A stretch of DNA of 49,200 bases from Streptomyces sp. SID4985 (GCF_009863025.1 NZ_WWIR01000582.1:1-49200), one strand, 5' to 3'; counted from the stretch's first letter, positions 1-8,995 are shown. Notes: generated by a model from the sequence alone, not told the origin. Numbers and translations: made by a program.

Positions 1-89
1 GGGGCACGCCGGGGACGGGGAAGGTCCCCCTTGCGGGGGTGGGCCGGGACGGCGGGGGCTGGGGCGGGCCCGGGACGGCGAACGTCCGC

Positions 90-1460
90 CTACCCGGACG
101 CGTCCGGCAGCCGCCGTACCGCGAACACGGTGGTGTCGTCGGCGAGCCGCCCCCGCGTGTGCCGCAGCACCCCGTCCCGCACGGCCCGCACCAGCCGGTC
201 CGGCGCGGCGCGCCCCGGGTCACGGGTGACGGCCCGGTCCAGCTCGCGTACGAGCGCGTAGAACTCTCCGCTGCGGTCGCGGGCCTCGGTGACGCCGTCG
301 GTGACGACGAGAAGGGTCTCGTCGGGGTGGAGTTCGGGGGCGGGGACTGCCATCGGGGCCTCCGCCGGGGTGTCGGACGGGGTGTTGGCCGGACCGCCCG
401 CCGGGTCACCCGTCAGGCCGCCCGCCAGGTCCCCCGTCAGATGGCCGAAGCCGATCGGGAGGCGTTCGGTGCCGGGGAGGGGGCGTACGCCGTGGGGGCC
501 GACGGCCAGGGGCGCCTCGTGGCCGAAGTTGATGACCTCGACCGTGTCGCCGTGCCGTTCCGAGAAGCCGAGCAGGACGGCGGTGGCGAAGCGCTCGCCG
601 TCGTAGCGGCCGAGCGCGGCGGTGTGGCCGCGGTGGCGGTACATGCGGATCTCCAGCCGGTCGGCGACGGTCGCGAGGTCGGGCTCGTGGTACGCCGCCT
701 CGCGGAAGGTGCCGAGCAGCGCCGCCGCCGTCTCCACCGCGCCGAGCCCCTTGCCCTGCACGTCGCCGACGAGGACCCGGGTGCCGTGCGGGCCCGGCTG
801 GATGTCGTAGAAGTCGCCGCCGACCCGCGCGTCGGTGTCGGCGGCCAGATACACCCCCGCGTGCTCCAGTCCCGCCCAGCCCGGGGGCAGCGGGCGCAGC
901 ACCGTACGGCGGGTCGTCTCCGCGATGTCCCGCATGTGGCCCTCGCGCCGCTCCCGGCGGGCCCGCAGCTCGGCGGCGACGACGGCCAGCGCGCCGCCGA
1001 GCGCGACCAGCACGAAGTCGGCGTTCCCGGCCCGGTACGGATCCGGGAAAGCGGTGTCCACGGCGACGTACGTGGCCAGCGACAGCAGGGCGAACACCAC
1101 GGTCGTCCCCACCCCGCACAGCGCGGCGGCGACGCTGGGCACCAGGACGATCCAGGAGACCACCCGGAACCGCTCCCCGGTCGTGAGGTCCACCGCCGCG
1201 AGGGCGACGAGCAGCAGCAGCGGCACCAGCCAGGCCACTCCGCACCCGCCGACCCGGAGCCACTCCCGCTGGTCCAGGTGGTCGATCCGCTTCACGAGGC
1301 CCTCCGTCACGAACCCGTCCGCGTCCGGACGGCCGGGCCCTCCGTGTGCCTCAGCGAAGCACGGACACACCGCGCGCGCATCCGGGCGCCGGGGAGGCGC
1401 CCCGCCCTGTCGACTTGCCGGGCCGCCGCCCCCGGTGTGCTCTGGAGTGTGGAGCGGCAT
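90..1460 (-). CDS. Membrane-anchored SpoIIE-type PP2C Ser/Thr phosphatase
   Basis: Predicted PPM/SpoIIE-family phosphatase; relatives dephosphorylate anti-sigma-factor antagonists or similar partners. The N-terminal half holds about four hydrophobic segments (roughly residues 70-160), then an Arg/Glu-rich linker and the catalytic domain from about residue 185 to the end. Visible motifs are VGGDFYD, VGDVQGKG, FGHEAP and VTDGVTEA with a late DDTTVF, which together supply the metal-binding aspartates. There is no PAS, GAF or histidine-kinase-like ATPase domain. About 35 residues between two motif blocks are Gly/Pro/Thr-rich and probably a loop. The start is uncertain: the first ATG gives 456 residues, but a GTG at 1308-1310 would remove a Cys/Pro/Arg-rich stretch that looks non-coding. 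It is divergent from the gene at 1523. Function by family only. Confidence 0.85.
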   Translation of the reverse strand: MPLHTPEHTGGGGPASRQGGAPPRRPDARAVCPCFAEAHGGPGRPDADGFVTEGLVKRIDHLDQREWLRVGGCGVAWLVPLLLLVALAAVDLTTGERFRVVSWIVLVPSVAAALCGVGTTVVFALLSLATYVAVDTAFPDPYRAGNADFVLVALGGALAVVAAELRARRERREGHMRDIAETTRRTVLRPLPPGWAGLEHAGVYLAADTDARVGGDFYDIQPGPHGTRVLVGDVQGKGLGAVETAAALLGTFREAAYHEPDLATVADRLEIRMYRHRGHTAALGRYDGERFATAVLLGFSERHGDTVEVINFGHEAPLAVGPHGVRPLPGTERLPIGFGHLTGDLAGGLTGDPAGGPANTPSDTPAEAPMAVPAPELHPDETLLVVTDGVTEARDRSGEFYALVRELDRAVTRDPGRAAPDRLVRAVRDGVLRHTRGRLADDTTVFAVRRLPDASG

Positions 1461-1463
1461 CAG

Positions 1464-1492
1464 GTGACGTCACGCGATGTCGGACGACGTCA
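1464..1492. promoter_or_regulatory. Two GACGTCA repeats in the divergent promoter region
   Basis: GACGTCA occurs at 1466-1472, as part of the palindrome TGACGTCA, and again at 1486-1492. The copies are 20 bp apart, about two helical turns. They lie between the divergent phosphatase and the small membrane protein gene. They could be a regulator site, but no partner regulator is visible. Weak call. Confidence 0.25.
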
Positions 1493-1522
1493 GGCGAGAT
1501 GCCAGGCGAGAGGAGCGCTCTC

Positions 1523-1999
1523 ATGGCTCACGCGGCACCCGCGCCCGGCGCGCGGACCGGCGGCGCCCGTACCTCCGGCCGGGGCGGCCCGGCCCGCACC
1601 GGGCCGACGCCCAACGTGCTCGACGCCCGCACCCACCGGATGCTCAGGATCGTCGTACCGGTCCTGCTCGGGCTGATCTACGGCTACTGGGCGGCGGCCA
1701 ACCGGCGCTCCGGCGGCCCCATCACCGGCTGGAACCTGCTCTTCGGGTTCCTCACGGCCCTCGTGTTCGCGGTCGTGCTCATCGCCCTGCTGACCGTGGC
1801 CCCCCGGCTGCGGCGCGAGCTGCACGCGGCGGCTTGGGCGGTGTTCATCGGCTGCTCGTTCGGCTTCCTCTACAGCCAGACCGGCGACTCGATCTACCGC
1901 TCGGTGGGGAACTCGATCGCGGTCGCGGTGGTGACGTTCATCGTGTTCTTCTACCGCTTCTACACCCGCGAGGACGCGGCGGGACACCGCGTCCACTGA
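1523..1999 (+). CDS. Small integral membrane protein, function unknown
   Basis: A 158-residue protein. The first 40 residues are Ala/Gly/Arg/Pro-rich and probably cytosolic. Four hydrophobic segments follow (roughly residues 47-60, 70-95, 105-120 and 128-148), and it ends in a charged tail. The ATG at 1523 is preceded by a good Shine-Dalgarno (GAGAGGAG, 1507-1514), so I use it rather than in-frame codons upstream. No catalytic motif or named domain is recognisable. A perfect 24-bp hairpin follows the gene, so it is probably transcribed alone. It looks like an actinobacterial conserved membrane protein; no function is assigned. Confidence 0.75.
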   Translation: MAHAAPAPGARTGGARTSGRGGPARTGPTPNVLDARTHRMLRIVVPVLLGLIYGYWAAANRRSGGPITGWNLLFGFLTALVFAVVLIALLTVAPRLRRELHAAAWAVFIGCSFGFLYSQTGDSIYRSVGNSIAVAVVTFIVFFYRFYTREDAAGHRVH

Positions 2000-2011
2000 C
2001 CCCGCGCCGAT

Positions 2012-2064
2012 CCCTCACGCCCGTGGACCCCGGCCCGCCCGGCCGGGGTCCACGGGCGTGAGGG
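2012..2064. terminator. Very strong intrinsic terminator, perfect 24-bp stem
   Basis: The arms 2012-2035 and 2041-2064 are exact reverse complements around a 5-base loop. It sits 12 bases after the stop of the small membrane protein gene. There is no T-tract, as is common in Streptomyces. Confidence 0.85.
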
Positions 2065-2073
2065 TTCCCCCGG

Positions 2074-3096
2074 GTGCCGCCGCATTCCCCCGTACGCCCG
2101 CCCCCGCTCGCGCGCCACCCCCGCCAGCCCTTGCCTGGAAGGGTGTCCCCTCGTTTCCGGAGCGTCGTGTCAGCCGCGCTGATCGCGCTGGCCTGCCTCC
2201 TCGTGCCGTTCGGCGCGACGGCGGCCTGGGCGGCGTACACGCTCACCGACACGGGCCGCTACGTCACCACCATGGCGCCGCTCGCCGCCGATCCCGACGT
2301 ACGGGAGGCCATCGCGGAGGCGGTCGGGGACGGCATCCTGCGCGCGGCGGACCAGCGCATGGACATGAGCCCGGTACGGGCCTCGGTACGGCCCTTCGTA
2401 CGCGACGCGGTCCGCTCCTTCACCCGCACCCCCGCCTTCCGGCTGGCCTGGGACACCGGCAACCGGATCACCCACGACGCGGTGCTGCGCGCGCTGCGCG
2501 ACGAGGGCCCGGCCACCGGGGCACCGGGCGCCGCCGTCACCGTCGACCTCGCCCCCGTCACCGCCCGGGTCAAGCAGCAGCTCACCCGGGACCATGTACC
2601 GCTCGCCGCCCGCATCCCGGTCCAGCACACCGTCGTCCCGGTGCTCCCGGCGGGCGACCTGACCCGGTTCCGCAAGGGGTACCACATGCTGGAAGTCGCC
2701 GGTTTCTGGCTGCCGGTGGCGGCCGTCGTGCTCGCCTCGGCCGGGATCGCCCTCGCCGTCAGCCGCCGCCGCGCGATCGTCGCGACCTCGCTCGGCACGG
2801 CCCTCGGCGGCGCCCTGCTCGCCCTCGCCCTCACCGTCGGCCGCGCCCTCACCCTGGCCGACCTCCCGCCCGACGTCCCCCACCCGGTCGCCGCCGCCGT
2901 CTACGACACCCTCACCGCCACCCTCCGCACGGTCTCCTGGCTCCTGCTCACCCTGGGCGTCACGGTGGCCCTGACGACCTGGCTGACCCGGCGCCGGGCG
3001 CGCCCGGAGGAGCCCCGGAAGCCCGAGGAGAAGCGCAAGAACCGACCGCCCACGTCCCCGGACCAGGTCCAGGAGGACGGCCGGGCGCAGGTCTGA
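2074..3096 (+). CDS. Membrane protein with large extracytoplasmic region, function unknown
   Basis: Up to 340 residues. After the N-terminus comes a hydrophobic segment (SAALIALACLLVPFGATAAW), then about 165 residues without membrane segments that contain YTLTDTGRYVTTMAPLAADP. Three further hydrophobic segments and a basic Pro/Glu/Lys-rich tail follow. This layout suggests an extracytoplasmic domain between membrane helices. The start is uncertain: the first ATG (2074) gives a Pro/Arg-rich leader, whereas a GTG at 2143 or at 2167 (GGAG at 2159-2162) would place the start just before the first helix, which I consider more likely. No motif identifies a biochemical role. Confidence 0.7.
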   Translation: MPPHSPVRPPPLARHPRQPLPGRVSPRFRSVVSAALIALACLLVPFGATAAWAAYTLTDTGRYVTTMAPLAADPDVREAIAEAVGDGILRAADQRMDMSPVRASVRPFVRDAVRSFTRTPAFRLAWDTGNRITHDAVLRALRDEGPATGAPGAAVTVDLAPVTARVKQQLTRDHVPLAARIPVQHTVVPVLPAGDLTRFRKGYHMLEVAGFWLPVAAVVLASAGIALAVSRRRAIVATSLGTALGGALLALALTVGRALTLADLPPDVPHPVAAAVYDTLTATLRTVSWLLLTLGVTVALTTWLTRRRARPEEPRKPEEKRKNRPPTSPDQVQEDGRAQV

Positions 3097-3155
3097 GTCC
3101 CGGGCCCAGGTCTGAGCGCCGAGCGCTGTCAGTGCCCGGACCTACCGTGCACCGC

Positions 3156-3698
3156 ATGAGGCACTGGATAGACGGACCCCTCGGCTGGATACACGGCCGC
3201 TGGATGACCGGCGAGGAGACCAACGTCGTCTTCTTCCGCGGCACTTGCCTGGACTCGCTCACCCGCGGCCTGCTCGGCCAGCACCGACGCCCCCGCGCGT
3301 ACGGCAAGGGCGACGACTGGGGCGTCCTGATGCACGACATGCACGCCTGGGACTGTGGCGCCACCGGCGACTACGCGGGCGCCCACTACACCGCCCTGTG
3401 CCCGCCCGGCGCCGAACTGGCGGTCTTCATCACCGAACCGTGCCTGGCGAAGGCCCACGGCCCCTGGTTCGAGTACTACCGCGACGGCCGCCTCCACACC
3501 GCCCTCACCTTCGAGTCCCTCGGCGACGGAACCGGCCACGCCCCGGACCACTTCCTCCCGGCCCTCACCGAGGCCCGCCTGACCGGCCCCCTCACCGAGG
3601 CCGACGAACGCGACCACGAGGAACGCACGGTGGCGGCGATCACCCGCTTCCTGGGACTCCCCGAGCTGGAAGTCGCCATGCCGTCGACCGCTCCCTGA
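3156..3698 (+). CDS. DUF6461-like hypothetical protein
   Basis: About 180 residues, soluble, acidic and rich in Trp/Tyr/His. It shows the arrangement I associate with DUF6461 proteins: an FFRG-like strand, a GKGDDWGVLMHDMHAWDCG block, then an AVFITEPCLAKAHGPWFEY segment and a helical C-terminus. These proteins are common and uncharacterised in Streptomyces. The ATG at 3156 is chosen because the homologous-looking sequence begins there; an in-frame GTG at 3132 would add eight residues, and neither has a clear ribosome-binding site. It precedes the regulator of the peptide cluster by 90 bp. No link between them is shown. Confidence 0.65.
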   Translation: MRHWIDGPLGWIHGRWMTGEETNVVFFRGTCLDSLTRGLLGQHRRPRAYGKGDDWGVLMHDMHAWDCGATGDYAGAHYTALCPPGAELAVFITEPCLAKAHGPWFEYYRDGRLHTALTFESLGDGTGHAPDHFLPALTEARLTGPLTEADERDHEERTVAAITRFLGLPELEVAMPSTAP

Positions 3699-3740
3699 CC
3701 CCGAATCACCCCCCCTCTCCACCCTTGCCCAGAAGGCGAC

Positions 3741-3767
3741 TTGGCGTGTGCCGCGTCGGCGTACGCT
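3741..3767 (+). promoter_or_regulatory. Candidate promoter of the HTH regulator gene
   Basis: TTGGCG (3741-3746) and TACGCT (3762-3767) are separated by 15 bases. The pair lies just ahead of the strong ribosome-binding site GGAGAGGAG (3771-3779). The spacer is short, so this is tentative. Confidence 0.35.
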
Positions 3768-3788
3768 GACGGAGAGGAGTGATGACGC

Positions 3789-5030
3789 ATGTCGGACGAA
3801 CTCGCGGAGAACCTGAAACGGCTCCGGCGCGCCAAGGGCTGGAGCCAGGAGCAGCTCGCGCACCGGGCCGGCCTCTCGGTGGGGCCCGTACGAAAGATCG
3901 AGCAAGGGCACAGCGGGGTCCGCATGGAGACCCTGCACGGTCTCGCCCGGGCTCTTGGAGTGCGGACATCGGACCTGATGGCGGCCGGACCGCCGCAGCC
4001 GGTCCCGCACGAGGACCCGAACAGCCGGAACCTGCGCGCCCTGCGCATCGCGCTCACGCCCGCGCTCGGCCTCGGCCGGACGCACGCCCCGGCCGGTGAC
4101 GAACCGGATCTGCGCCGCCTGCGCCGCATGACCCACGACAACTCCGTCCTGTACTTCGCGGACACCTACGCGAGCATCGCCTCGGAGCTTCCCGTGCTCA
4201 TCAGGGCGGCCGATGACGCGGTGGCCTGGTTCGACTCGGGCGACGCCCGCGCAGCGGCGCTGGTGGCCCGCTCGCGGGTCATGAACCTGGTGGGGCGGTA
4301 TCTGACGCAGATCCGGCAGTACGACCTCGCCCATGTGGCGGCCCGACGCGCCATCGAGGACGGTCGGGCCGCCGGGGACGACCTGGCCGCCGCGTCCGGG
4401 GTCGGCGGGATGTGCTGGCTGCTGGTACGGACCGAGCGCTTCGACGAGGCGGAGGACATCGCCGTCGCCACGATGGATGTCGTGGAACCCAAGATCATGG
4501 GGGCCTCGGACGACCAGTACGCGACCTGGGGCGGCCTGGCCATGGAGGCTGCGGCCGCGGCCGTCCGGAACAACCGGCCCGACGCGGCCAAGGCCATGCG
4601 GAAGGCCGCCGGGACCGCCGCGAAGGCCGTGGGCAGGACACACAGGAACCTCCTGCGCCACTGGTCCATGTTCGGTCCGGTCACGGCCACCATGAAGGAG
4701 CTGGAGGACTTCATGATCGCGGGCGACGCCCGGTCCGTGGTCCGCAAGTCCGGCGAGGAGCCGAACCTCCAGGAGAAGAACTGGAAGAAGCTCGGCGGCC
4801 CGAGCACCAATGACGGCAACCGCTATCGCCTGGACCTGGCCCGCGCCCACGTCCGCTCGGGCGACCTGACCGCCGCGATGGAAGAACTGGCCGCCGCGGA
4901 CCGCGCCGCGCCCGAGTGGTTCCGCCACCAGGCGTCCGCCGCCGTCACTTTCGAGGAAATCACCAAGAAGCGGCGGACCCTGACCACCGAGATGCGCGAG
5001 GTCGGCACCCACCTGGGACTCTTCCTCTAA
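3789..5030 (+). CDS. XRE-type HTH regulator of the peptide cluster
   Basis: A 413-residue protein. Residues 1-65 form a classic XRE/Cro helix-turn-helix (LRRAKGWSQEQLAHRAGLSV followed by IEQG and LARALGV). The rest is an Ala-rich, helical, TPR-like region (about residues 100-400) that probably senses a ligand or partner. It lies directly upstream of tgmA in the same direction with a 181-bp gap. XRE regulators of this type are frequent beside ATP-grasp peptide clusters, so control of tgmABC is the likely role, by inference. ATG 3789 has GGAGAGGAG nine bases upstream; an overlapping out-of-frame ATG at 3782 is not used. Confidence 0.85.
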   Translation: MSDELAENLKRLRRAKGWSQEQLAHRAGLSVGPVRKIEQGHSGVRMETLHGLARALGVRTSDLMAAGPPQPVPHEDPNSRNLRALRIALTPALGLGRTHAPAGDEPDLRRLRRMTHDNSVLYFADTYASIASELPVLIRAADDAVAWFDSGDARAAALVARSRVMNLVGRYLTQIRQYDLAHVAARRAIEDGRAAGDDLAAASGVGGMCWLLVRTERFDEAEDIAVATMDVVEPKIMGASDDQYATWGGLAMEAAAAAVRNNRPDAAKAMRKAAGTAAKAVGRTHRNLLRHWSMFGPVTATMKELEDFMIAGDARSVVRKSGEEPNLQEKNWKKLGGPSTNDGNRYRLDLARAHVRSGDLTAAMEELAAADRAAPEWFRHQASAAVTFEEITKKRRTLTTEMREVGTHLGLFL

Positions 5031-5117
5031 CTGCACTGCGGCGATGCAGTTCTGACGTTCTGTCACCGAAAGCGCATCACTGCGCGACTGGCAGGCCGAC
5101 CCCTCCGCTTCTAACTT
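5029..5117 (+). promoter_or_regulatory. Candidate operator and promoter of tgmABC
   Basis: Right after the regulator stop codon a 7-bp inverted repeat, AACTGCA (5029-5035) and TGCAGTT (5045-5051), could be an operator or a weak hairpin. Further down, TGGCAG (5089-5094) and TAACTT (5112-5117) have a 17-base spacer, giving a possible promoter with a leader of roughly 90 bases before tgmA. All elements are short matches. Confidence 0.35.
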
Positions 5118-5211
5118 TGTGTGCCTGAATGGTCACGAATGGGGACGGTCGCCGGTCGTCCCGTGGATACGCCCGGCCCACCTGGCGCCCTCCACCGCAA
5201 AGGAGACTCCC

Positions 5212-5493
5212 GTGCTCGGAACGACGACTGCCGAAACCCCGGTGCCGCCCCCGTGGGGCCTGGCTCGCCTGGTCCCCCTCCGCAACGGCACTCCCGGCAC
5301 CTACCGCTACGCGGGAATCGACCCCGAGACGCAGACGGGTCGCTGGGTGAACGGCGACGGCGCCCTGGTACCCGCCGAACTCGGCAAGCACGGGACGAGC
5401 GTCAACACCTACCCGCCGACACAGGTCAGCAAGGACGGCAAGCAGGACGCCGACAGCGGCCACGACGCCACGCAGGACGAGGGCCAGTCGTGA
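5212..5493 (+). CDS. tgmA: Putative ATP-grasp-modified RiPP precursor peptide
   Basis: A 93-residue precursor of a ribosomally made, post-translationally modified peptide. The N-terminal half carries the conserved-looking block PPPWGLARLVPL (residues 12-23), the probable leader element recognised by the ATP-grasp enzyme. Next comes YAGIDPETQTGRW. The C-terminal 34 residues hold Thr/Ser at 62, 63, 66, 70 and 73, an Asp-Gly at 75-76, then an acidic tail with Asp 79, 81, 85, 89 and Glu 90. That order suits side-chain ester formation between hydroxyls and acids. The GTG at 5212 has AGGAGA at 5201-5206. Its stop overlaps the tgmB start (GTGA), implying coupling. The family matches the putative ATP-grasp target RiPP group (TIGR04186). 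The core boundary is inference. Confidence 0.85.
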   Translation: MLGTTTAETPVPPPWGLARLVPLRNGTPGTYRYAGIDPETQTGRWVNGDGALVPAELGKHGTSVNTYPPTQVSKDGKQDADSGHDATQDEGQS

Positions 5494-6443
5494 CTTCCGG
5501 GCGCGCGGTGCTGGTGGCGACCGAGGACGAGGACGCCACCGCCGACCTGGTGATAGCCGAGCTGAACCGTCGCCGCGTACCCGTCGTACGGTTCGACCCC
5601 GGCCGGGACTTCCCGGACAAGGTCGGCCTCACGGCGTACGCGGAGCAAGGGGGCTGGTCCGGTCGGCTGACCGCACACGGCCGCACGACCGCGCTGGAGG
5701 AGGTCCGGGCGTTGTATCACCGCCGCCCCAGCCTCTATCAGGGGTACGACAGCGAGGACCAGGCACAGCGGTTCGCCGCCCAGGAGAACCGACGCGGTCT
5801 GGGCGGGGTACTGGCGTCCCTCCCGAACTGTCTGTACCTCAGCCATCCGCAGGCCATCGCGCGGGCCGAGTACAAACCCGCACAGCTCGCCGAGGCGAAA
5901 CGGCTCGGGTTGTCGGTGCCGAGGACCCTCCTCACCAACAACCCGGCGGAAGCGCACGCCTTCGCGGCGGAACAGCCGACCATCTACAAGCCCCTGCACG
6001 CTGGTTCGTACAGCGTGCACGGGGAGCCTGCGGGTATCTGGGCTGCCGAAGTGGCGAGCCGGGAGATCGACGACCGCGTATCGGGCTGCGCGCATCTCTT
6101 CCAGGAGCGCGTCGACAAGTCCGCCGACGTCCGCGTGGTGGTCGTGGGCGAGGACGTGTTCTGTGCCCGCATCACGGCGCCGGAAGGAGTTGTCGACTGG
6201 CGGGCCGAGTACCGGCACCTGACGTACGAGGCGGTGGACTGCCCCGGCGAGATCCGGCAGGCACTCCTCCGCTTTCTCTCCGTCTTCGGCCTCGGTTTCG
6301 GGGCCTTCGACTTCGCTCTGTCGACCGATGGCGGCTGGTGGTTCCTGGAGTGCAACCCCAATGGGCAGTGGGCGTGGCTGGAGCATGCGACCGGTCTCCC
6401 CATCGCCTCGTCCATCGCTGATCTGCTGGAGAAGGGCGAGTGA
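5490..6443 (+). CDS. tgmB: ATP-grasp ribosomal peptide maturase
   Basis: A 317-residue ATP-grasp ligase, predicted to activate Asp/Glu side chains of TgmA with ATP and join them to Ser/Thr (ester) or Lys (amide), as in graspetides. Visible features: an N-terminal Rossmann-like start ([15 protein letters not shown]), a Lys in IYKPL at about 167, a DVRVVVVG block at about 213-220, and the metal/ATP motif FDF...[13 protein letters not shown] with Asp 274, Glu 287 and Asn 289/291. Length and motifs fit the SAV_5884-type maturase family (TIGR04187), related to MvdC/MvdD. The GTG start overlaps the tgmA stop by four bases and the stop overlaps the tgmC start, so all three are co-translated. Confidence 0.92.
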   Translation: MTSGRAVLVATEDEDATADLVIAELNRRRVPVVRFDPGRDFPDKVGLTAYAEQGGWSGRLTAHGRTTALEEVRALYHRRPSLYQGYDSEDQAQRFAAQENRRGLGGVLASLPNCLYLSHPQAIARAEYKPAQLAEAKRLGLSVPRTLLTNNPAEAHAFAAEQPTIYKPLHAGSYSVHGEPAGIWAAEVASREIDDRVSGCAHLFQERVDKSADVRVVVVGEDVFCARITAPEGVVDWRAEYRHLTYEAVDCPGEIRQALLRFLSVFGLGFGAFDFALSTDGGWWFLECNPNGQWAWLEHATGLPIASSIADLLEKGE

Positions 6444-7585
6444 CCATGAGTGCTGAGTTCCCGGACTCGGAGAAGCTACGCGACGAACTCGCGCACCGGC
6501 TCAGGGCGATGGGCGCACTGCGTAGCGAGGCGTGGGGGGCTGCCGTCCTCGGTGTCCCCCGCGAGGCGTTCCTCGGAGACGGCTGGTTCGAGTACGAGGA
6601 CGGCGGCTGGTACCGACCGCGCTTCCCGAGGGGCGCCGAGGATCTCCGGCGCATCTACGACGACGACACCCTCGTGACCCAGGTGGCCGGCGAGGTCGTA
6701 CCGCGGGACGTCGAAGGGCGCATCCGGCAGATCCCCACGTCGTCCTCGACGCTGCCGAGCCTCGTGGTGCGGATGCTCGAGGAGCTGCGCGTGTGCCGCG
6801 CCGAGCCGGAACCGCGGGCGCGGGTATTGGAGATCGGCACCGGCACCGGCTACTCCACCGCTCTGATGTGCCATGCGCTCGGCTCCGAGAGCGTGACATC
6901 CGTCGAGGTCGATCCCGGCGTCTCGGTCCGCGCGGGCGTCTCGCTGGCCGGTGTCGGTCTCCACCCCGAGCTGGTGGTCGGCGACGGTCTGCTCGGCCAC
7001 GCGGAAGGCGCTCCGTACGACCGGATCATCGCCACGTGCGGCGTCCACCACATCCCCCGGGACTGGATCGAGCAGACCAGGCCCGGCGGCGAGATTCTGG
7101 CCACCGTGGGCGGCTGGACGGGCGCCTCCGAACTTGTCCGCCTCACGGTCTCCGATGACGGCACGGCCACCGGCCCCGTGCTCGGTGGCCAGGTGTCCTT
7201 CATGCTCGCCCGGCCGCACGAGGCCCCACCCCTGGGCCTGCTGCCGGACACGCGCAATGCCGAAGCCGAGGAGACCGAGGTGGGAGCGAACCTCCTGGAC
7301 GACTGGACACCCCGTTTCATCGCCCGCTTCGCGGCCCCCCGCACCCAACGGATCGTCCTGGAGCGCGACGGACACCTGGAGCATCTGTTCCTGGATGTCT
7401 CGTCGGGCTCATGGGCCGCGCTGCACGAGAGCGACGGTACGTGGCATGTCCGGCAGGGCGGCCCGGAACGGCTCTGGGACGTCGTCTCCCGGCAACTACT
7501 GCGCTGGACCAAGGACGGCCGCCCTGGGGCCGAGCGAATGACCCTGCACGTCGGCCCGGGCGGCGAACACCTCACCTGGACCTGA
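6440..7585 (+). CDS. tgmC: PIMT-like methyltransferase of the ATP-grasp peptide system
   Basis: A 381-residue S-adenosylmethionine-dependent methyltransferase. The segment [19 protein letters not shown] (about residues 98-116) and motif [13 protein letters not shown] (129-140) match protein-L-isoaspartate O-methyltransferases. About 150 extra C-terminal residues form a separate domain. Relatives in ATP-grasp clusters (TIGR04188; ThfM of the fuscimiditide cluster) methylate an Asp of the modified peptide, which then closes to an aspartimide. The same chemistry here is inference. The GTG at 6440 overlaps the tgmB stop (GTGA); an ATG two codons later is possible. It converges with the MocR gene, the 3' ends overlapping by 14 bases. 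No transporter or dedicated protease gene follows. Confidence 0.88.
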   Translation: MTMSAEFPDSEKLRDELAHRLRAMGALRSEAWGAAVLGVPREAFLGDGWFEYEDGGWYRPRFPRGAEDLRRIYDDDTLVTQVAGEVVPRDVEGRIRQIPTSSSTLPSLVVRMLEELRVCRAEPEPRARVLEIGTGTGYSTALMCHALGSESVTSVEVDPGVSVRAGVSLAGVGLHPELVVGDGLLGHAEGAPYDRIIATCGVHHIPRDWIEQTRPGGEILATVGGWTGASELVRLTVSDDGTATGPVLGGQVSFMLARPHEAPPLGLLPDTRNAEAEETEVGANLLDDWTPRFIARFAAPRTQRIVLERDGHLEHLFLDVSSGSWAALHESDGTWHVRQGGPERLWDVVSRQLLRWTKDGRPGAERMTLHVGPGGEHLTWT

Positions 7586-8963
7586 CGCTCCCCGAACCGT
7601 CGAGCGGGAATTCTCGCGCGACCTCCGCCAACACCCCAAGCGCCCGCACCAGTTCCCCCTCCGACACCGAGCCGAGCCCCAGCCGTACCGCGTCCGGGGT
7701 ATGCGCCGGGGACACGGCGAAGGCGGTGCCCGGTGTCACCGCGATTCCCCGGGCGCGGGCCGCCGCCGTGAAGGTGTCCGCGCGCCAGGGGGTGGGGAGG
7801 GGCCACCAGGTGTAGTAGGAGGACGGGTCGGTGAGCAGGGGGAAGCCGGACAGGGCCTGGGTGGCGAGGAGTTGGCGGTGACGGGCATCCGCGCGCTTCG
7901 CCGCCGCCAGGCGGTCCGCCGTGCCGTCGCCGATCCACCGCACAGCCGCCTCCAGGGCCAGCGACCCCGCGCTCCAGCCCCCGGACCGCACCGCCCGTGC
8001 CACCTCACCGGCCCGCGCGGGCGGTACGGCGGCGAAGCCGACGGTGAGGCCCGGGGCGATCCGCTTGGACAGGCTGTCGACGACGTGGCCGAGGCCGGGG
8101 AGGAGCACCGAGAACGGCGGCTCGTCGTCCTCGTGAAGGAAGGACCACACGCGGTCCTCCACCACCGGTATCCCCAAGTCCACGATCAGCTGGGCCAGTT
8201 CAGATCTGCGCTCCGCGTCCAGCGTCAGTGACGTCGGGTTGTGCAGCGTCGGCTGGAGGTAGAGCGCCGACAGCGGCGCCGAGCGGTGTGCGGTGGCGAG
8301 GGACGCGGGGAGGGGGCCGCGTTCGTCCGTGGCCAGCGGGACCAGCGTGGCGCCGAGGCGGGCCGCGACCTCTCTCACCAGCGGATACGTCAGCAGTTCG
8401 ACGCCGATCCGGCCGCCGGGGCGGACCAGGGAGGCGAGGGTGGCGGCGATGGCCTGGCGGGCGTTGCCGGTGAAGACAATTCCGTCGGGGTCCTGGGAGC
8501 CCCGGGGAAGCAGTCCGGCGAACGCCTCCCTCGCCGCTTCCGTCCCCGCCGCCGGGGCGGGCAGGCGCAGCGCCTCAGAGAGGGCGTCGGGGCGCAGGAG
8601 TTCGGCGAGGACGGGGGCCAGCAGCTCCGACTGGCCTTCCACACAGGGGTAGTTCAGCTCCAGGTTCACCGTCGCGGGACCGCAGGAGGTCTCCGTCAGC
8701 GCGTGCCCCGGCTGCGCGTCCGGCACCGTGGCGCGTACGAACGTGCCCCGCCCTACCTCGCCCACCACCAGTCCCCGGCGGGCGAGTTCGCCGTACACCC
8801 GCTCGGCGGTGGACGCGGCGATGCCGTGGCGGCGGGAGAACGCCCGTTGTGGCGGCAGCTGTTGGCCCACCCACAGCCGCCCCCGCGCGATGTCGGCGGC
8901 GATCCGGTCGGCGATCCGGCGATAGTCGTCCACAACTCCCCTTGTCCAGCGACGTATTCCCAT
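7572..8963 (-). CDS. MocR-family regulator (GntR HTH + aminotransferase-like)
   Basis: A 463-residue fusion. An N-terminal winged helix (about 12-80: [20 protein letters not shown], then [21 protein letters not shown]) is joined to a fold-type I aminotransferase-like domain (about 100-455). [11 protein letters not shown] contains the lysine expected to bind pyridoxal phosphate, and [10 protein letters not shown] resembles the usual YxTPxHQ-P block. MocR proteins usually control a neighbouring, often divergent, gene in response to PLP or an amino compound. The divergent hydrolase and the CATTGCACCGAG repeats fit this. The start may be the ATG at 8963, which lies inside one repeat and lacks a ribosome-binding site, or the GTG at 8931-8933 preceded by AAGGGGAG. 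Confidence 0.85.
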   Translation of the reverse strand: MGIRRWTRGVVDDYRRIADRIAADIARGRLWVGQQLPPQRAFSRRHGIAASTAERVYGELARRGLVVGEVGRGTFVRATVPDAQPGHALTETSCGPATVNLELNYPCVEGQSELLAPVLAELLRPDALSEALRLPAPAAGTEAAREAFAGLLPRGSQDPDGIVFTGNARQAIAATLASLVRPGGRIGVELLTYPLVREVAARLGATLVPLATDERGPLPASLATAHRSAPLSALYLQPTLHNPTSLTLDAERRSELAQLIVDLGIPVVEDRVWSFLHEDDEPPFSVLLPGLGHVVDSLSKRIAPGLTVGFAAVPPARAGEVARAVRSGGWSAGSLALEAAVRWIGDGTADRLAAAKRADARHRQLLATQALSGFPLLTDPSSYYTWWPLPTPWRADTFTAAARARGIAVTPGTAFAVSPAHTPDAVRLGLGSVSEGELVRALGVLAEVAREFPLDGSGSVRSR

Positions 8964-8995
8964 TGCACCGAGGGCAAAGATTTCATTGCACCGAG
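8961..8995. repeat. Direct-repeat operator in the MocR/hydrolase intergenic region
   Basis: CATTGCACCGAG occurs exactly at 8961-8972 and 8984-8995, a 23-bp period. MocR-type regulators commonly bind direct repeats. The first copy contains the possible ATG of the MocR gene on the other strand; the second overlaps the -35 element of the hydrolase promoter. Confidence 0.65.

Noticed and set aside
1..89. A gene or RNA at the left window edge
   Set aside because: Only GC-rich sequence with weak hairpin potential; nothing to support a feature.
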